DNA of 21,292 bases, from positions 1 to 21,292 of the forward strand of contig LXFE01000460.1 of NCBI GenBank assembly GCA_001929475.1, given 5' to 3'. Below, one piece after another: positions 8,951-19,315 of the stretch (positions are counted from its first letter, which is position 1; every line of letters starts with the position of its first letter). Position numbers and translations under genes: made by a program. This DNA comes from Neolecta irregularis DAH-3. Its lineage: Eukaryota > Ascomycota > Neolectomycetes > Neolectales > Neolectaceae. The notes below the pieces were generated by a model, which ran no database searches, was not told where the DNA came from, and worked only from the letters and a program-made list of their open reading frames with translations.

Positions 8951-9201
8951 AGCTAGGCAGGCGTTAGGCTGTAAAAAGGCTTTTTAGAGTAGCATTACCC
9001 GTTGGACATGTAGATACACTATCTTCTTATTTTAATTCTGTTGCATTGATCTTTGCGCATAGAATCGCTGGAAATGGCATTATTCCTCGCCAAATTGAAA
9101 ACTCCGCCCACCAGCTTATTCACCACCCACCATATCCTACATCCAAAGCATAACCTGCTTGTTTTTGATCTCTCACTTTTGGACCTCTAGCGATTCTGGA
9201 A
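8951..9201. promoter_or_regulatory. Spacer: LIS1 3' end and YTH-gene promoter
   Basis: 251 bp between two plus-strand genes. Nothing specific can be assigned. A short pyrimidine-rich stretch precedes the YTH start codon. Confidence 0.4.
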
Positions 9202-11973
9202 ATGGATGACGATGTAGATTATAGCGATTTCGAGGATCTCCATGCGGAAAATTCCCGCTCGCGCACATTTGAAGCAGACAAGCCGGAAAAATCGACTCGT
9301 CCACAGAGCTCACGTCATCCCCACGGGTATTGCAGAGAAGATCGCCGTAATGCTGATGGCGGACCATCGCTGAGTGACCGAATAGCTCCCCGCGGACACC
9401 TGGGCTCATACTCCGAAACAGACCACAAACGATCCGCCGGTAGGTACATGCTGGAAGTCGCCTCAAGGCTGAATGCATCTTATAGCCTATCAAGATACTA
9501 ATCGTGGGGAACGGTTTTCTGAACGACCTCGCGGTTTTGTTTGGGGCGACACTCAAAGAGGAAAATCATATTCTATGAGCCGAGGAGGATTCTCTTCGAC
9601 AGGCCCATCCCTTGAAGACCGGCTAAACCTCATGCCAAGTAATCGAGGTCGCGGTAGAGGCCGATATCGCGATATATCGTTTGACTATTCTGCTCGAAAT
9701 GAAGAACCAGATCTCGCTAGTCGTATTTCTCCCGCTGGTGGTTTTTCCAAAGGAAGAGGCGCGCATATGAAACATCCCGCTGATGAATTATCACTTCCTG
9801 GAGTATCTATCCATCCTTCTTCGCGCTTCGATGTCTATAAACCTAACTATAGCGGACCCATCCAATATCCTGTCCCGAACGCTGAAAAGATGTCAAATGC
9901 GCCAGAGGACCACGTCAAACGGCGACCTCCAACTCATCCACGCTCCTTTAATCCGGACAAACCAATACCAACCGGACCTCGGGCCGATGCATCAAGATTT
10001 ATATCCTTCAAGAATCACACTCAACCCGACGTTGTCTCAACATCACATGTCTCGCCTCCAGATATAGAACACACTGAACAAGTCCCTGGTAATGCCCATT
10101 CACCTCCTACTCTGGAAATATCTTCAGTACAACAAACGGTAGAGGTAGAAGGAACTGTTGCGACAAAAGACAATGCTCCGGGTACTGTGGATGAAGATCA
10201 TCCTATGCCGTTGGCTCAAGATCCCCCAGTGGAACAGGCTGTCAATAATCATGACGAACCCAGGGATCCCACTCCTCTTCCCCAACCAACACCTCGAGTT
10301 TACGATCGAGAGGTTCAAACGGGTCTAGATTGTCTGGTCAAATCGGAAGTTTCTTCACCAATTCTAAACGTAGAACGAACCCCGTTTGAAGAGTCTCCAT
10401 TCTTCTTTACATTTCATGATCAAGATAATTCTTCTGAGAAAGCATGTTTGGAAAATCGCTCGCGGCCGTCATTAAAGTGGCCTGCTTTTCATGATATTCC
10501 CGTTGACACGGAAATGGATAGTATCCCTCAACCTTTACCAACGCAGAACAAAGGGGAGGATCACCAGGTTGCATCTTTGAATGCTGTCGAGAATATTCCT
10601 TCAAATCCCACCCCTATTGATGCTACCAGGCTTTCAAAGAGCGCTGATGAGTCACGGGAACTCACTTTACAACCGGCTTCGCCTCTGCAAATTATCGAGC
10701 ACAAACAAGAAGAGGATAAATGCGAGGAACTTCCAGTGGTATCACCCCCTCAAAATGCACTAGCATGGCCGCCCAACCCTATGAATTCTCGCAGCAATGC
10801 CTCTCCAAGACCGTCTGCAGCCTCGTCGATACCAGACTTGGAAAATTCTAGACCTGCTTATGATCACTATGCACCTAATTCACAAACCATTCGAACAAGT
10901 CAATCCCCTCATTTTGAAGATGGCAGGAAAAGAAAGTATCAGCCAGATTATGAAGATATGAATCGATTCCCCCATACAGATAGACGTTTCTTCAAACATG
11001 CAAGTACATCTCCCTCCACTCTTACTAACGAATTATAGGAACATCAAAATAGGCCTATACACCGAGTCGTTTCTGATTTTTCAACAAGACCAATTCGAGA
11101 TTCTGGGAATCGTCCCCGCGCAAACTTCTTTGAAGACCGAAGACGTCCTGCTGAATTCAGTTATCAAGGTCGTGCACATGGGTATCATAACTTTGGACCG
11201 AAAAGGCCACGGTCCAGTTCTCCTCCTCGCCAATTTGGACCGCCGACAAAAGTTATGGGTCATTATGATAATGACAAGGTATACAATCGGGAAAGGGTAA
11301 TGGACTATGAGCCATTGATCCCACGAGACCGGTATGATGTTCAACTTCCAATGCATAAATCTTTCCGTTCCACGAGTCGCGAACTTGGTATGTTATCCTG
11401 TTTCTATAGATCTTTATGAGCTAGAAAGTCGTTATTTCGTTGTTCAGTCACCCAACGATGCAACCTTGAGTCTGGGATTTAAACAGGTAAAATTCCATTC
11501 ATTGGTATTTTGCTCAGTGCGAATAGTCTGTGTGGGCAACTGCTGAAAGCACTGCGTTACGATTGTCGAAAGCAATGGAGGTATACTACAAGATTATATA
11601 ATAAGTTGACACAATCGAGGTTTCTAGGGTCGTTTTGATATTCACCATTCAAAAATCGGATATATTCTATGGATATGCAGAGATGCTTTGCCTCCCGGGA
11701 AAGGCAGAGTCACCCGGCTATTATCGAGACGTCGATTGGTTGAAAACCGGTTCATTTGGCTTGCGCTGGATTGTTGCAAAGTGAGTATCCTTTCTGATTA
11801 TATTGACGCTGTGTAGTGCACAAGTACCAACCACTGAGCTACAACGATTCCGAGCCAACCAGAGTTTTCTCGACATCCGGGATGGTGCGGATATAGAACT
11901 CGAGTATAATATTGGGATAGAGGTTTGTCGGTCTATCTATGCTAAAAGCGACCGTGCCGCTCGAAGAAGATGA
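9202..11973 (+). CDS. YTH-domain RNA-binding protein (probable m6A reader)
   Basis: Predicted 841-aa protein from seven exons: 9202-9439, 9495-10999, 11039-11387, 11425-11486, 11527-11580, 11620-11780 and 11817-11973. Introns are 36-55 nt; the second uses GC-AG. Residues 1 to about 697 are low-complexity, with Arg/Gly-rich patches (SNRGRGRGRYRD) and Pro/Ser/Glu-rich stretches, likely disordered. The YTH domain occupies about 699-835: SRYFVVQSPND, SVWATAES, VVLIFTIQKSDIFYGYAEM, DVDWLKTGSFGLRWI and VPTTELQRFRANQSFLDI followed by DGADIELE. Trp721 and Trp776 fall at the positions of the first two aromatic-cage residues that hold N6-methyladenosine. The domain is C-terminal, as in fission-yeast Mmi1; the architecture also recalls animal YTHDC1, so a nuclear role in RNA processing or decay is plausible inference. 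Its stop lies 7 bp from the convergent MDP-1 stop. Confidence 0.9.
11000..11038 (+). other. GC-AG intron in the YTH gene (39 nt)
   Basis: The frame stays open from exon 2 to a stop at 11036-11038 and the same frame is again coding right after it. The only nearby GT (GTACAT, 11004) gives a frameshift and an immediate stop. Taking GCAAGT at 11000 as the donor removes 39 nt in phase and ends at TTATAG. The donor GCAAGT is the classic GC-AG type, and a TACTAAC branch site lies inside. Confidence 0.75.
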
Positions 11974-11980
11974 AATTGAT

Positions 11981-12738
<758 letters not shown>

Positions 12739-13035
12739 TGGTTAATTTATACCTAGCGTTCCACATATTTGGTGCGCCTGTTCACACTCATGACAAATAG
12801 AGCAAATTAGCTGGCCAATCTCATAAATAATGAGTTTATAGAAAAGAGATAGTCAAGTGATTAACATGTGGCGGATAAACCAGGTCATTAATGCCCTAGA
12901 GGCATAAAATTCTGGTTCGGTATGAGATTAGCTACTAGCTTCATGAAAACGTCAGTAGTATTATATAATAAGAAATATTCGTTAAAAGTAGTCTTCAGGT
13001 TGCCACATGTCTCGTATATTTGAATTTTGAGGTCG
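12739..13035. promoter_or_regulatory. Bidirectional promoter between MDP-1 and the stress-domain gene
   Basis: 297 bp between divergent start codons. It contains an AT-rich TTATATAATAAG at about 12960. An inverted pair, ACATGTGG (about 12864) and CCACATGT (about 13002), could be a protein-binding site. No coding sequence seen. Confidence 0.5.
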
Positions 13036-14708
13036 ATGACGGACACTGGTCCTGAATCTATTTTGAGGCAACCAACTCCTAAGTCTCGCTCACGCACAAC
13101 ACAAGTATCAGCCAAGATGGTTTTTGATGCGGCAAAACCACGCAAATCCCGTCAACAGGCAATGTCTATGGAGTCGGCTCTGGAGGAGGAGCGTCTTGAG
13201 ATTTTACGGATGTTGCAAGAGTCCAAAAATTTGTCTTCATCGCCGCTCCTTTCGACACGTCCTGTGATATCACCAACAGAGCAGCGGAAGCTTGAGTTTT
13301 CGCCTGGAGGTAGTGGTATGCCACGAAATGCTAGTTCTACGTTCCAAAATCACCGTATGGGCTCCGCCTCGCAGCTTACGCCTGCTGTTTCAAGCAGACG
13401 AGGTTCAAGTCCCGGACCCCAACGGGTATCTGTTGTGGAAGTTGTAAAATCTGATTTAATAGAGCGATATTGATGTTTCTGACATCATGGATCTCGATCG
13501 AGCATTCCAGGAACTCTCCAAACGCTCCCCTACCATTACATCATCTTCACGAAGGGCACCAGATGGCTCTCTACCGAAAGACGCTGATCCTGAAAGTGCT
13601 ATAGATGACTCGAGTACTAGCGGAGAAGAGTCTGATGACGAAGAGAAGGAAACAAAGACAACAGGTGCAATTCCTGCCTCTCCCAAAGGCCTTTGGCATC
13701 CACCTCCACAAAGAGCCATGTCACTTACAGCTGCCATTGAAGCAGAAAGTAACAAGCTCATTACATCTGTATCTCATGCCATTAGGACTTGAAGTTTTGA
13801 ATCAACTGGGTGTCAATTCAGCATCTAATTGGCAGCCCCAGACTGCTTCCGTTCCTCGAGTAACAATTTCTGACCACGCATTTCACAAAAGCAAACGAGC
13901 TATTAGGCCGAATACAGCTTTCGATAACAGTCGAAGTAATACGCCGTTCTCCTCGGATGCAGAAGCCGATCTTGACGATTTGAAAAAAGCGCAGCGTATG
14001 GAAATGGATGTCCGGCCCATGATTTCCAACCCCGAAACAAATCGCGTAGCTATTACAGTTAGTCGTGGAGATTTTCAAGCAGCATCAAACGTGGCGAAAC
14101 GTACCCGATCCTATGTTGTTTGCACAGACATGTCTTCTGAGGCTGTATATGCGATGGAATGGGCTATTGGAACCGTCATCAGAGATGGCGACATAATTTA
14201 TGCAGTCTGTGCTTTAGAAGAAACTGAAATCACTGTTTTCAACGCTGAAGAACAGAGGAAAGAGTTTGCAGAAGACATCCTGGCCTTGTGTCGGAAATTG
14301 CTAAAGAGGACTCGTCTTCAGGTCCAAGTAGTGATAGAAGTAATTCATCATAAAAGTCCAAAACATCTCTTGACAGAGATCGTATGTCATCTTCCAAGTT
14401 ACGAATGCTAAAGGATAGATTGACCACCGAGATCCTACGCTTGTAATCCTTGGAAGCCGAGGTCGAAGTCATCTTAAGGGGTATGAACATGTTGTAAATA
14501 CCGTACTTACGTTAGTGTTCTCTTGGGATCTTTTAGTAATTATCTTGTCCAAAAAGTAAACTTTCACTCATATTACTACTAACGACTTTAGAGCAGTGTT
14601 CCTGTTATGGTTGCTCGGAAAAAGCTTTGCAAGACCTCTAAAAAACGTGGACTTCCTACTCGACCACGACTAAAAAACAATCTTCTCGCAACCGCAAAAA
14701 TCGATTGA
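13036..14708 (+). CDS. Universal stress protein (UspA) domain protein with long N-terminal extension
   Basis: Predicted 496-aa protein from six exons: 13036-13425, 13463-13748, 13786-14381, 14419-14480, 14516-14555 and 14592-14708. Introns are GT-AG of 37, 37, 37, 35 and 36 nt, all in frame. The first ~330 residues are Ser/Pro-rich and probably disordered, with a short conserved helix MSMESALEEERLEILRMLQ typical of fungal members. The USP domain (about 332-475) starts TRSYVVCTDMSSEAVYAMEW, continues GDIIYAVCALEE, and carries the full nucleotide-binding motif G-x2-G-x9-G-S (in LGSRGRSHLKGVLLGS). A basic tail rich in Lys and Arg follows. Such proteins are thought to bind ATP and act in stress responses; the precise role of the fungal long form is not known to me. 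Confidence 0.9.
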
Positions 14709-14936
14709 AGACTTTTAAAGAAAAACCAAATTTTAACGTCAGTATTGTATTGGTAAGAGGCAATCATCTGCTTTAGGAGTTTTGGGCGTAGCATGTGTTT
14801 GTTCTTTCATCGTGGAGTGTTGCATACATAGCTCAATTAATAAGTGAGCGAAATCTTACAAAAGATCATCAAAAGCCAGAAACACCATATGCAAGTTTCA
14901 GTTCCAAATGCCCCATTTTATCTTTTTCGAAACCGT
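14709..14936. other. Convergent 3' spacer
   Basis: 228 bp between the ends of the stress-domain gene (plus) and the HECT ligase gene (minus). It must carry both 3' ends. No further feature seen. Confidence 0.5.
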
Positions 14937-17900
14937 TTACGACAGCCCAAAACCCTCACCATGTTGAATCGCCATCATGATCTTGCTGGGTATGTCAGAG
15001 GAGTAAACAATTTTTGGTGATTACTTTTTCAAATCTGATTTGGTTTTGTAACGGGGGATTTTTAATAAATTGATACACGTACTGGCTGAAGGAAGACGAC
15101 GAAGATCACTACCCCCAAACCTTATTGAAAACGGAGGATTGAGTTCTTTGAAGCCAAGAAGTGGAGGCCCTGGTAAGTCAATATCTGAGTAAAGAGACCT
15201 TATACTCTCGACACTTGTAACAAATTTCAAAAATTTTCGCAAGTCGGGTTGTTGTAATTCGGCAAGGATACTCCAAAACCAGGCTGGATGTTAATGATGA
15301 AGAAAATAGTTTATCTACCGATAAACTGATCAGTGTCTGCAAAATCGTAGTATTTCGTGTTATTTCTGAGATCGACTAAATCAATGGCCCCGGTTGCTCC
15401 ACCGACAAGAGTCTGCAGTTCTTGTTGATTGAACATGGCCAGCCAGGGTGTATCGATCAAATCACTCAATCCACGCACAAAAGCGGCACTTTGACGAGCA
15501 AGTTGCGTATTGAGGCGATAATTTGATACTAGATGAATGTATTGCAGCCGATTATTGTTGGTTACCGAGATATTTGATCCATTTGGAATTAACTCGATCG
15601 TACTAGATTTCCCGAATTCTAGAATAAGTCGATGGGATGTGAACGGTCAAAGCGTACCTTCATCATTGATTGTAAAGTTCAATGCAAAATCAGTCTCGAC
15701 GTCGCCAATGTACTGTTTCAATTGAATCTATCGTCTATCAGCAAGAGAATCCATATATTCACAACTTACTAATCCATGATATAAACGATCGTCCAAGCTT
15801 GAAAGATCATCCACTAGCATATGAGACAGTTGCAAAATTTGCGCATTACAATAACTAAGTTTTCCTAGCCATTTCAATAGAAAGAAGGGCGCAAAAGCAG
15901 CATCAACGAGAATCCCTTCGTAAATTGCTTTTCCGATTACTCTTCCTAGGAATTCATAGTAGGCGAGATTTTGCGGTTCGGAGGAAAGTGAAGAATGATT
16001 CGGGTATAACAAATTATCTTTTGTTTCAACGAAAAGTCCATAATCTGTATGAAACGCTTGCTTGCATACACTTTAATTGAGTTTGCTTAAAATTAGAGGG
16101 GATGTACGAAGTGATGAATTCTTTGGTTAGACCGCCGCCGTCGATTCCCATTTCCTTGATTCCATGTTCATCGATAAATTCTATGGAAAGTCTGCTTTTG
16201 AGACCTGAACCAATTGAATTAAGTTGATCAAAGGCATCTTCAAAGAGGTGGTTTCTGCGTACTGTAGCGCCTTGTCGTGCATCGAACTGAAAAGCAGTTA
16301 TATGTAAACGCTCTTTATCAAGAGATATAAACGTCTGCAGAACCTCAATTCGAGTATCAAAAGGCACGAGAAAAGGGATATTTCGCAAGATATTCAGGCG
16401 CGGAGTGATTATTTCAGTTTTATATTCTGTGGCCATCTCGTCTGTCTGTTCCAAAGCTGTTCGTCGATATTCAAGGATAACAGCATCTAGAAAACCTCGA
16501 AGATCATGACCAATTAACAACCAGTGATCTGGAGGAAGAAACCGACGACGTGAGCTAGTCTGGCTCAAAAAAGAAGGGCTCTGGGGAACATACTCTCTAG
16601 CATGAATCTGCTGAATCAAACGAGTGGTCAACATTCGCGCTTGTCCAAACGTGACAGCTGACCCTCCAAGAACCCGACCCTCTGTCGAATTTGCCTCAGT
16701 ATACCAAAAAATAAAAGATAGCGGCTTAAGGAAATCGGTAATCTCTTTGATTTCATCCAACGTCAACGGATTCCTACTCGAGTCGAAAAACTCATCGTCA
16801 ACCTAACAGTTCAATATCCCGTTACCAAAATCAATAGACCATCGTTATCAAAATGCGCGAATATATCTCCATTAAAAACATAATTTCGACCCATCCACCT
16901 CCTGTTGAAATTTTCAAATTGGTAGTAATGGAATGGTAAACTGTAGTTTGTTTCGCTACTTTCCAAAAACTTTTAATGATGTCACTGTCTGATGCCATTA
17001 TTGCGATTTGCATCAAAATGTGAGAACGTCGCGATGGTAATAATTGTAACAATGAAATTATAAATGTGGCGAGTTCGAGGGCTAGGGTTTGTGAAGCTTG
17101 GGTTAGAATGAATTCGAGGTTTTTTGTTGATAATAGATTTAGAAGCGTTTCATGCAATATAGTTCCTTGGTATGGATCATGTTCTTGTGTGTGTAGAGAT
17201 ATTTCGTCGTCTTCTTCTTCATGGGATACGGGCACCACTGATATTTTTAAAAAGAGAAGGGCAACGATGGTTAACCAATCTGTCTGTTGTTGTTAGAAAA
17301 AGAAAATACTAGATTGATAAATACGATTATGGACGAAGGTGACTGTGAATTCATAATGTTCTGGAGGGGGTACAACCTCATGAAGTTGACAAATACGTTG
17401 GACGCATCTTGGCATGATAACTCTCTATCTTGCAATCGTGATCGAAAGAGACTAATGTCTTTTAGCGGTAGTGCAATTCTGATTTGGTCGACAAGTGGAG
17501 TCCATAAATCAAGATTAATCGTCTCGGTGTTCAACCTAAAATAGATAAATAGCAAACAACTTGAACTGAGGTGTGGTCTCAATTGTAGAGGTTTTGTAAC
17601 TGCGAGTTGAAGAGAGTCAAATGTTTTCAAAAGTAATTTGTTATCGATCGAGGTGTTTAGAAAAGATTGGGTAAAGGCCTGCAACGATTCGTAGATATGA
17701 TGAAACCATGTATGTGGAATAAACCCAAAGACAGCAACGATTAGCCCCAATAATTGCTCATTTTCTGTATCGATGCGAAGAGTTTGGGCTGCAGATATTT
17801 TTTCAAACTGACGATTACGAATGACTTTTAGCACTATGGTGACAATTTTGTAGAAGGAAAACGTATTGACGCTGATCATGCGCAAAAGTTCATTTCTATC

Positions 17901-18227
17901 GATGGAGTTGATATATTGCAAAACTGCCAAAAGTTCTTCAAAGTCGAGTTTTGAGTCGAAGATCAAAGCGAACCGACGGAGGCGATAATCCCAATCATAG
18001 GTATTCCCTCGATTTCTCAGCCTGTCTCTAACGATTCTGGCCTCTGAGCGTCCTCTCCAAAAGGCCTGGATCGAACAAGCGGCTTTTTGTCGTTGGCGTT
18101 CCTGTTCCCTTGCTCTACGATCCGCCTGAGCTTTACTTAATGCAACATCTCGAGTTGCCGAACGAGCGTTGCTTCCACCGAGATTGATTGAACGGCGCTG
18201 TTTATGGGATCCATCAAATAGCTGCAT
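14937..18227 (-). CDS. HUL5: HECT E3 ubiquitin ligase, Hul5/UBE3C type
   Basis: Predicted 994-aa protein from nine exons: 18227-17325, 17283-16840, 16802-16108, 16070-15770, 15727-15658, 15618-15319, 15283-15206, 15169-15025 and 14985-14937. Introns are GT-AG, 35-42 nt, all in frame. Hul5/UBE3C elongates ubiquitin chains on proteasome-bound substrates. The N-terminus ([17 protein letters not shown]) and an IQ-like basic helix ([12 protein letters not shown]) match the family. [20 protein letters not shown] precedes the catalytic half. The HECT domain (about 630-994) shows [27 protein letters not shown] across a junction, [30 protein letters not shown], and the active-site Cys962 in SASTCINLL. 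The C-terminal end HGEGFGLS lies on its own 49-nt exon. Divergent from the small gene at 18420. Confidence 0.95.
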
Positions 18228-18419
18228 GGCATTCGACTGGCGGGTACATTATCTACTTCACCTCTTTTGATTTTCGGCCAACGTATGTAAATCAGGGAGG
18301 AAATGTGGATATATGAGTTTTATTTAGACACCTGGCCTGAGTATTATTAGAATATTACCATTACTGTTTGTATGAGTAGAGATTTGTGTTGCCCCGGATT
18401 GCAGTGCAGCCTATCATTG
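18228..18419. promoter_or_regulatory. Divergent promoter, HUL5 and the 100-aa orphan
   Basis: 192 bp between start codons if the orphan starts at 18420; 144 bp if it starts at the upstream in-frame ATG at 18372. No specific motif assigned. Confidence 0.4.
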
Positions 18420-18722
18420 ATGAACTCTCCCCCACCAACATCACCATCTACGCCTGCGCTGCATGCAGACGAAGAGGCGCTTGTTGCGGCTCTATCTCTT
18501 CTTCGGCGTCAACGTGGGAACTGTATCAGAGACATTGAGCGATTGTCGGGTCTAAAGGCTGAGGCTGTGGTCAATCCCGAGTGGGTGCTGAGTTGCATCA
18601 AAAGAGAACACAACATTGGGCGTGGGCAGCAAAAAATCTATAAATGTCCTTGGATTGATTTAGGCAAGTATCCTGTGGGTCCAGAAAAGGTGGTTCTATT
18701 GGGTACGTTGGTTAATAATTAG
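18420..18722 (+). CDS. Hypothetical 100-aa protein
   Basis: Single-exon frame. The start chosen begins MNSPPPTSPSTPALH; an in-frame ATG 16 codons upstream would add a Cys-rich stretch that looks less natural. After the Ser/Pro-rich lead comes a helical, well-structured part (EEALVAALSLLRRQRGNCIR, DIERLSGLKAEAVVNPEW) and a compact end with IYKCPWIDLGKYPVGPEKV. Composition and codon use are like the neighbours, so it is probably real. The helical part looks like a small nuclear or complex subunit, but I do not recognise the family. Confidence 0.6.
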   Translation: MNSPPPTSPSTPALHADEEALVAALSLLRRQRGNCIRDIERLSGLKAEAVVNPEWVLSCIKREHNIGRGQQKIYKCPWIDLGKYPVGPEKVVLLGTLVNN

Positions 18723-19270
18723 AAGACGGTGTAGGAGTCGGATGTAGTTGTTTAATATGAGGGTGTATAAACGTTGACATCTCAACTTCAATTGATACAA
18801 AGACCAATACTTGAGGCTACTCACATGATATCTGGGTGGTCTGTGAATCAATTAAATTTAAAAAGACAGGTATTGATATCATATGCCCAGTCCTCATCCC
18901 TCCTACTTGAATGATGTAATTCTGGATCTCACAGTGCTAGCCGGTGCTTCATTCTTTGCATACTATGCATTTGATTCACAAGCCAGAGTGCATAGATACT
19001 TTTTTCGCAGTGATGAATGATGGGAATGCGATGCCTGATATTCTTCTGAGGTCTCATATCTACTGAGGTTGAGACAAACAGGGCTTCACATGGGCAGGGC
19101 TGGATCCTCAGAAAAGCCAACGGGCGTTGGCGCATCCATCACACTGGAGAAAAGCAAGACAAAGGCCATCCTTGTGACATGATGACTCAGTGGCAGCTTC
19201 TGCCATATTCTGACTTCTCAGTGGGACTTCTCTTAAAGCATCAGCTTTGAGACACGCCAACATTTTAACC
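18723..19270. other. Intergenic, no gene seen
   Basis: About 550 bp without convincing coding sequence on either strand. It contains a short palindrome, GCCAACGGGCGTTGGC (19116-19131), which could be a factor-binding site upstream of the secreted-protein gene. Confidence 0.45.
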
Positions 19271-19280
19271 TCTATAAGTG
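19271..19280 (+). promoter_or_regulatory. TATA box of the secreted repeat-protein gene
   Basis: TCTATAAGTG lies about 42 bp upstream of the proposed start codon at 19316. This is a suitable distance for a short 5' leader and supports 19316 as the true 5' end. Confidence 0.6.
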
Positions 19281-19315
19281 GACAAGATCCGTTTATCTAG
19301 GAGACAGAGTACAAC

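Noticed and set aside
11388-11409. 22-nt intron in the YTH gene
   Set aside because: It keeps the frame but is far shorter than all other introns; extending to the CTAG at 11424 gives 37 nt and a better match to the YTH start.
13605-14411. Single 268-codon ORF as the stress gene
   Set aside because: Its first 60 codons are out of frame with exon 2; the 37-nt introns at 13749 and 14382 give the correct protein.
14795-14980. Plus-strand short ORF between two genes
   Set aside because: Overlaps the last HUL5 exon in antisense; that exon encodes the conserved C-terminus HGEGFGLS.
15170-15214. Reading HUL5 through without the 36-nt intron at 15170-15205, or with a 45-nt version
   Set aside because: Read-through inserts 12 residues into FVTS...RPPLLGF, and the 45-nt option removes conserved residues; the 36-nt option fits homologues best.
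16080-16110. 25-nt intron in HUL5 near the HECT core
   Set aside because: It would delete residues that match the family ([11 protein letters not shown]); the 37-nt intron 16071-16107 restores [15 protein letters not shown].
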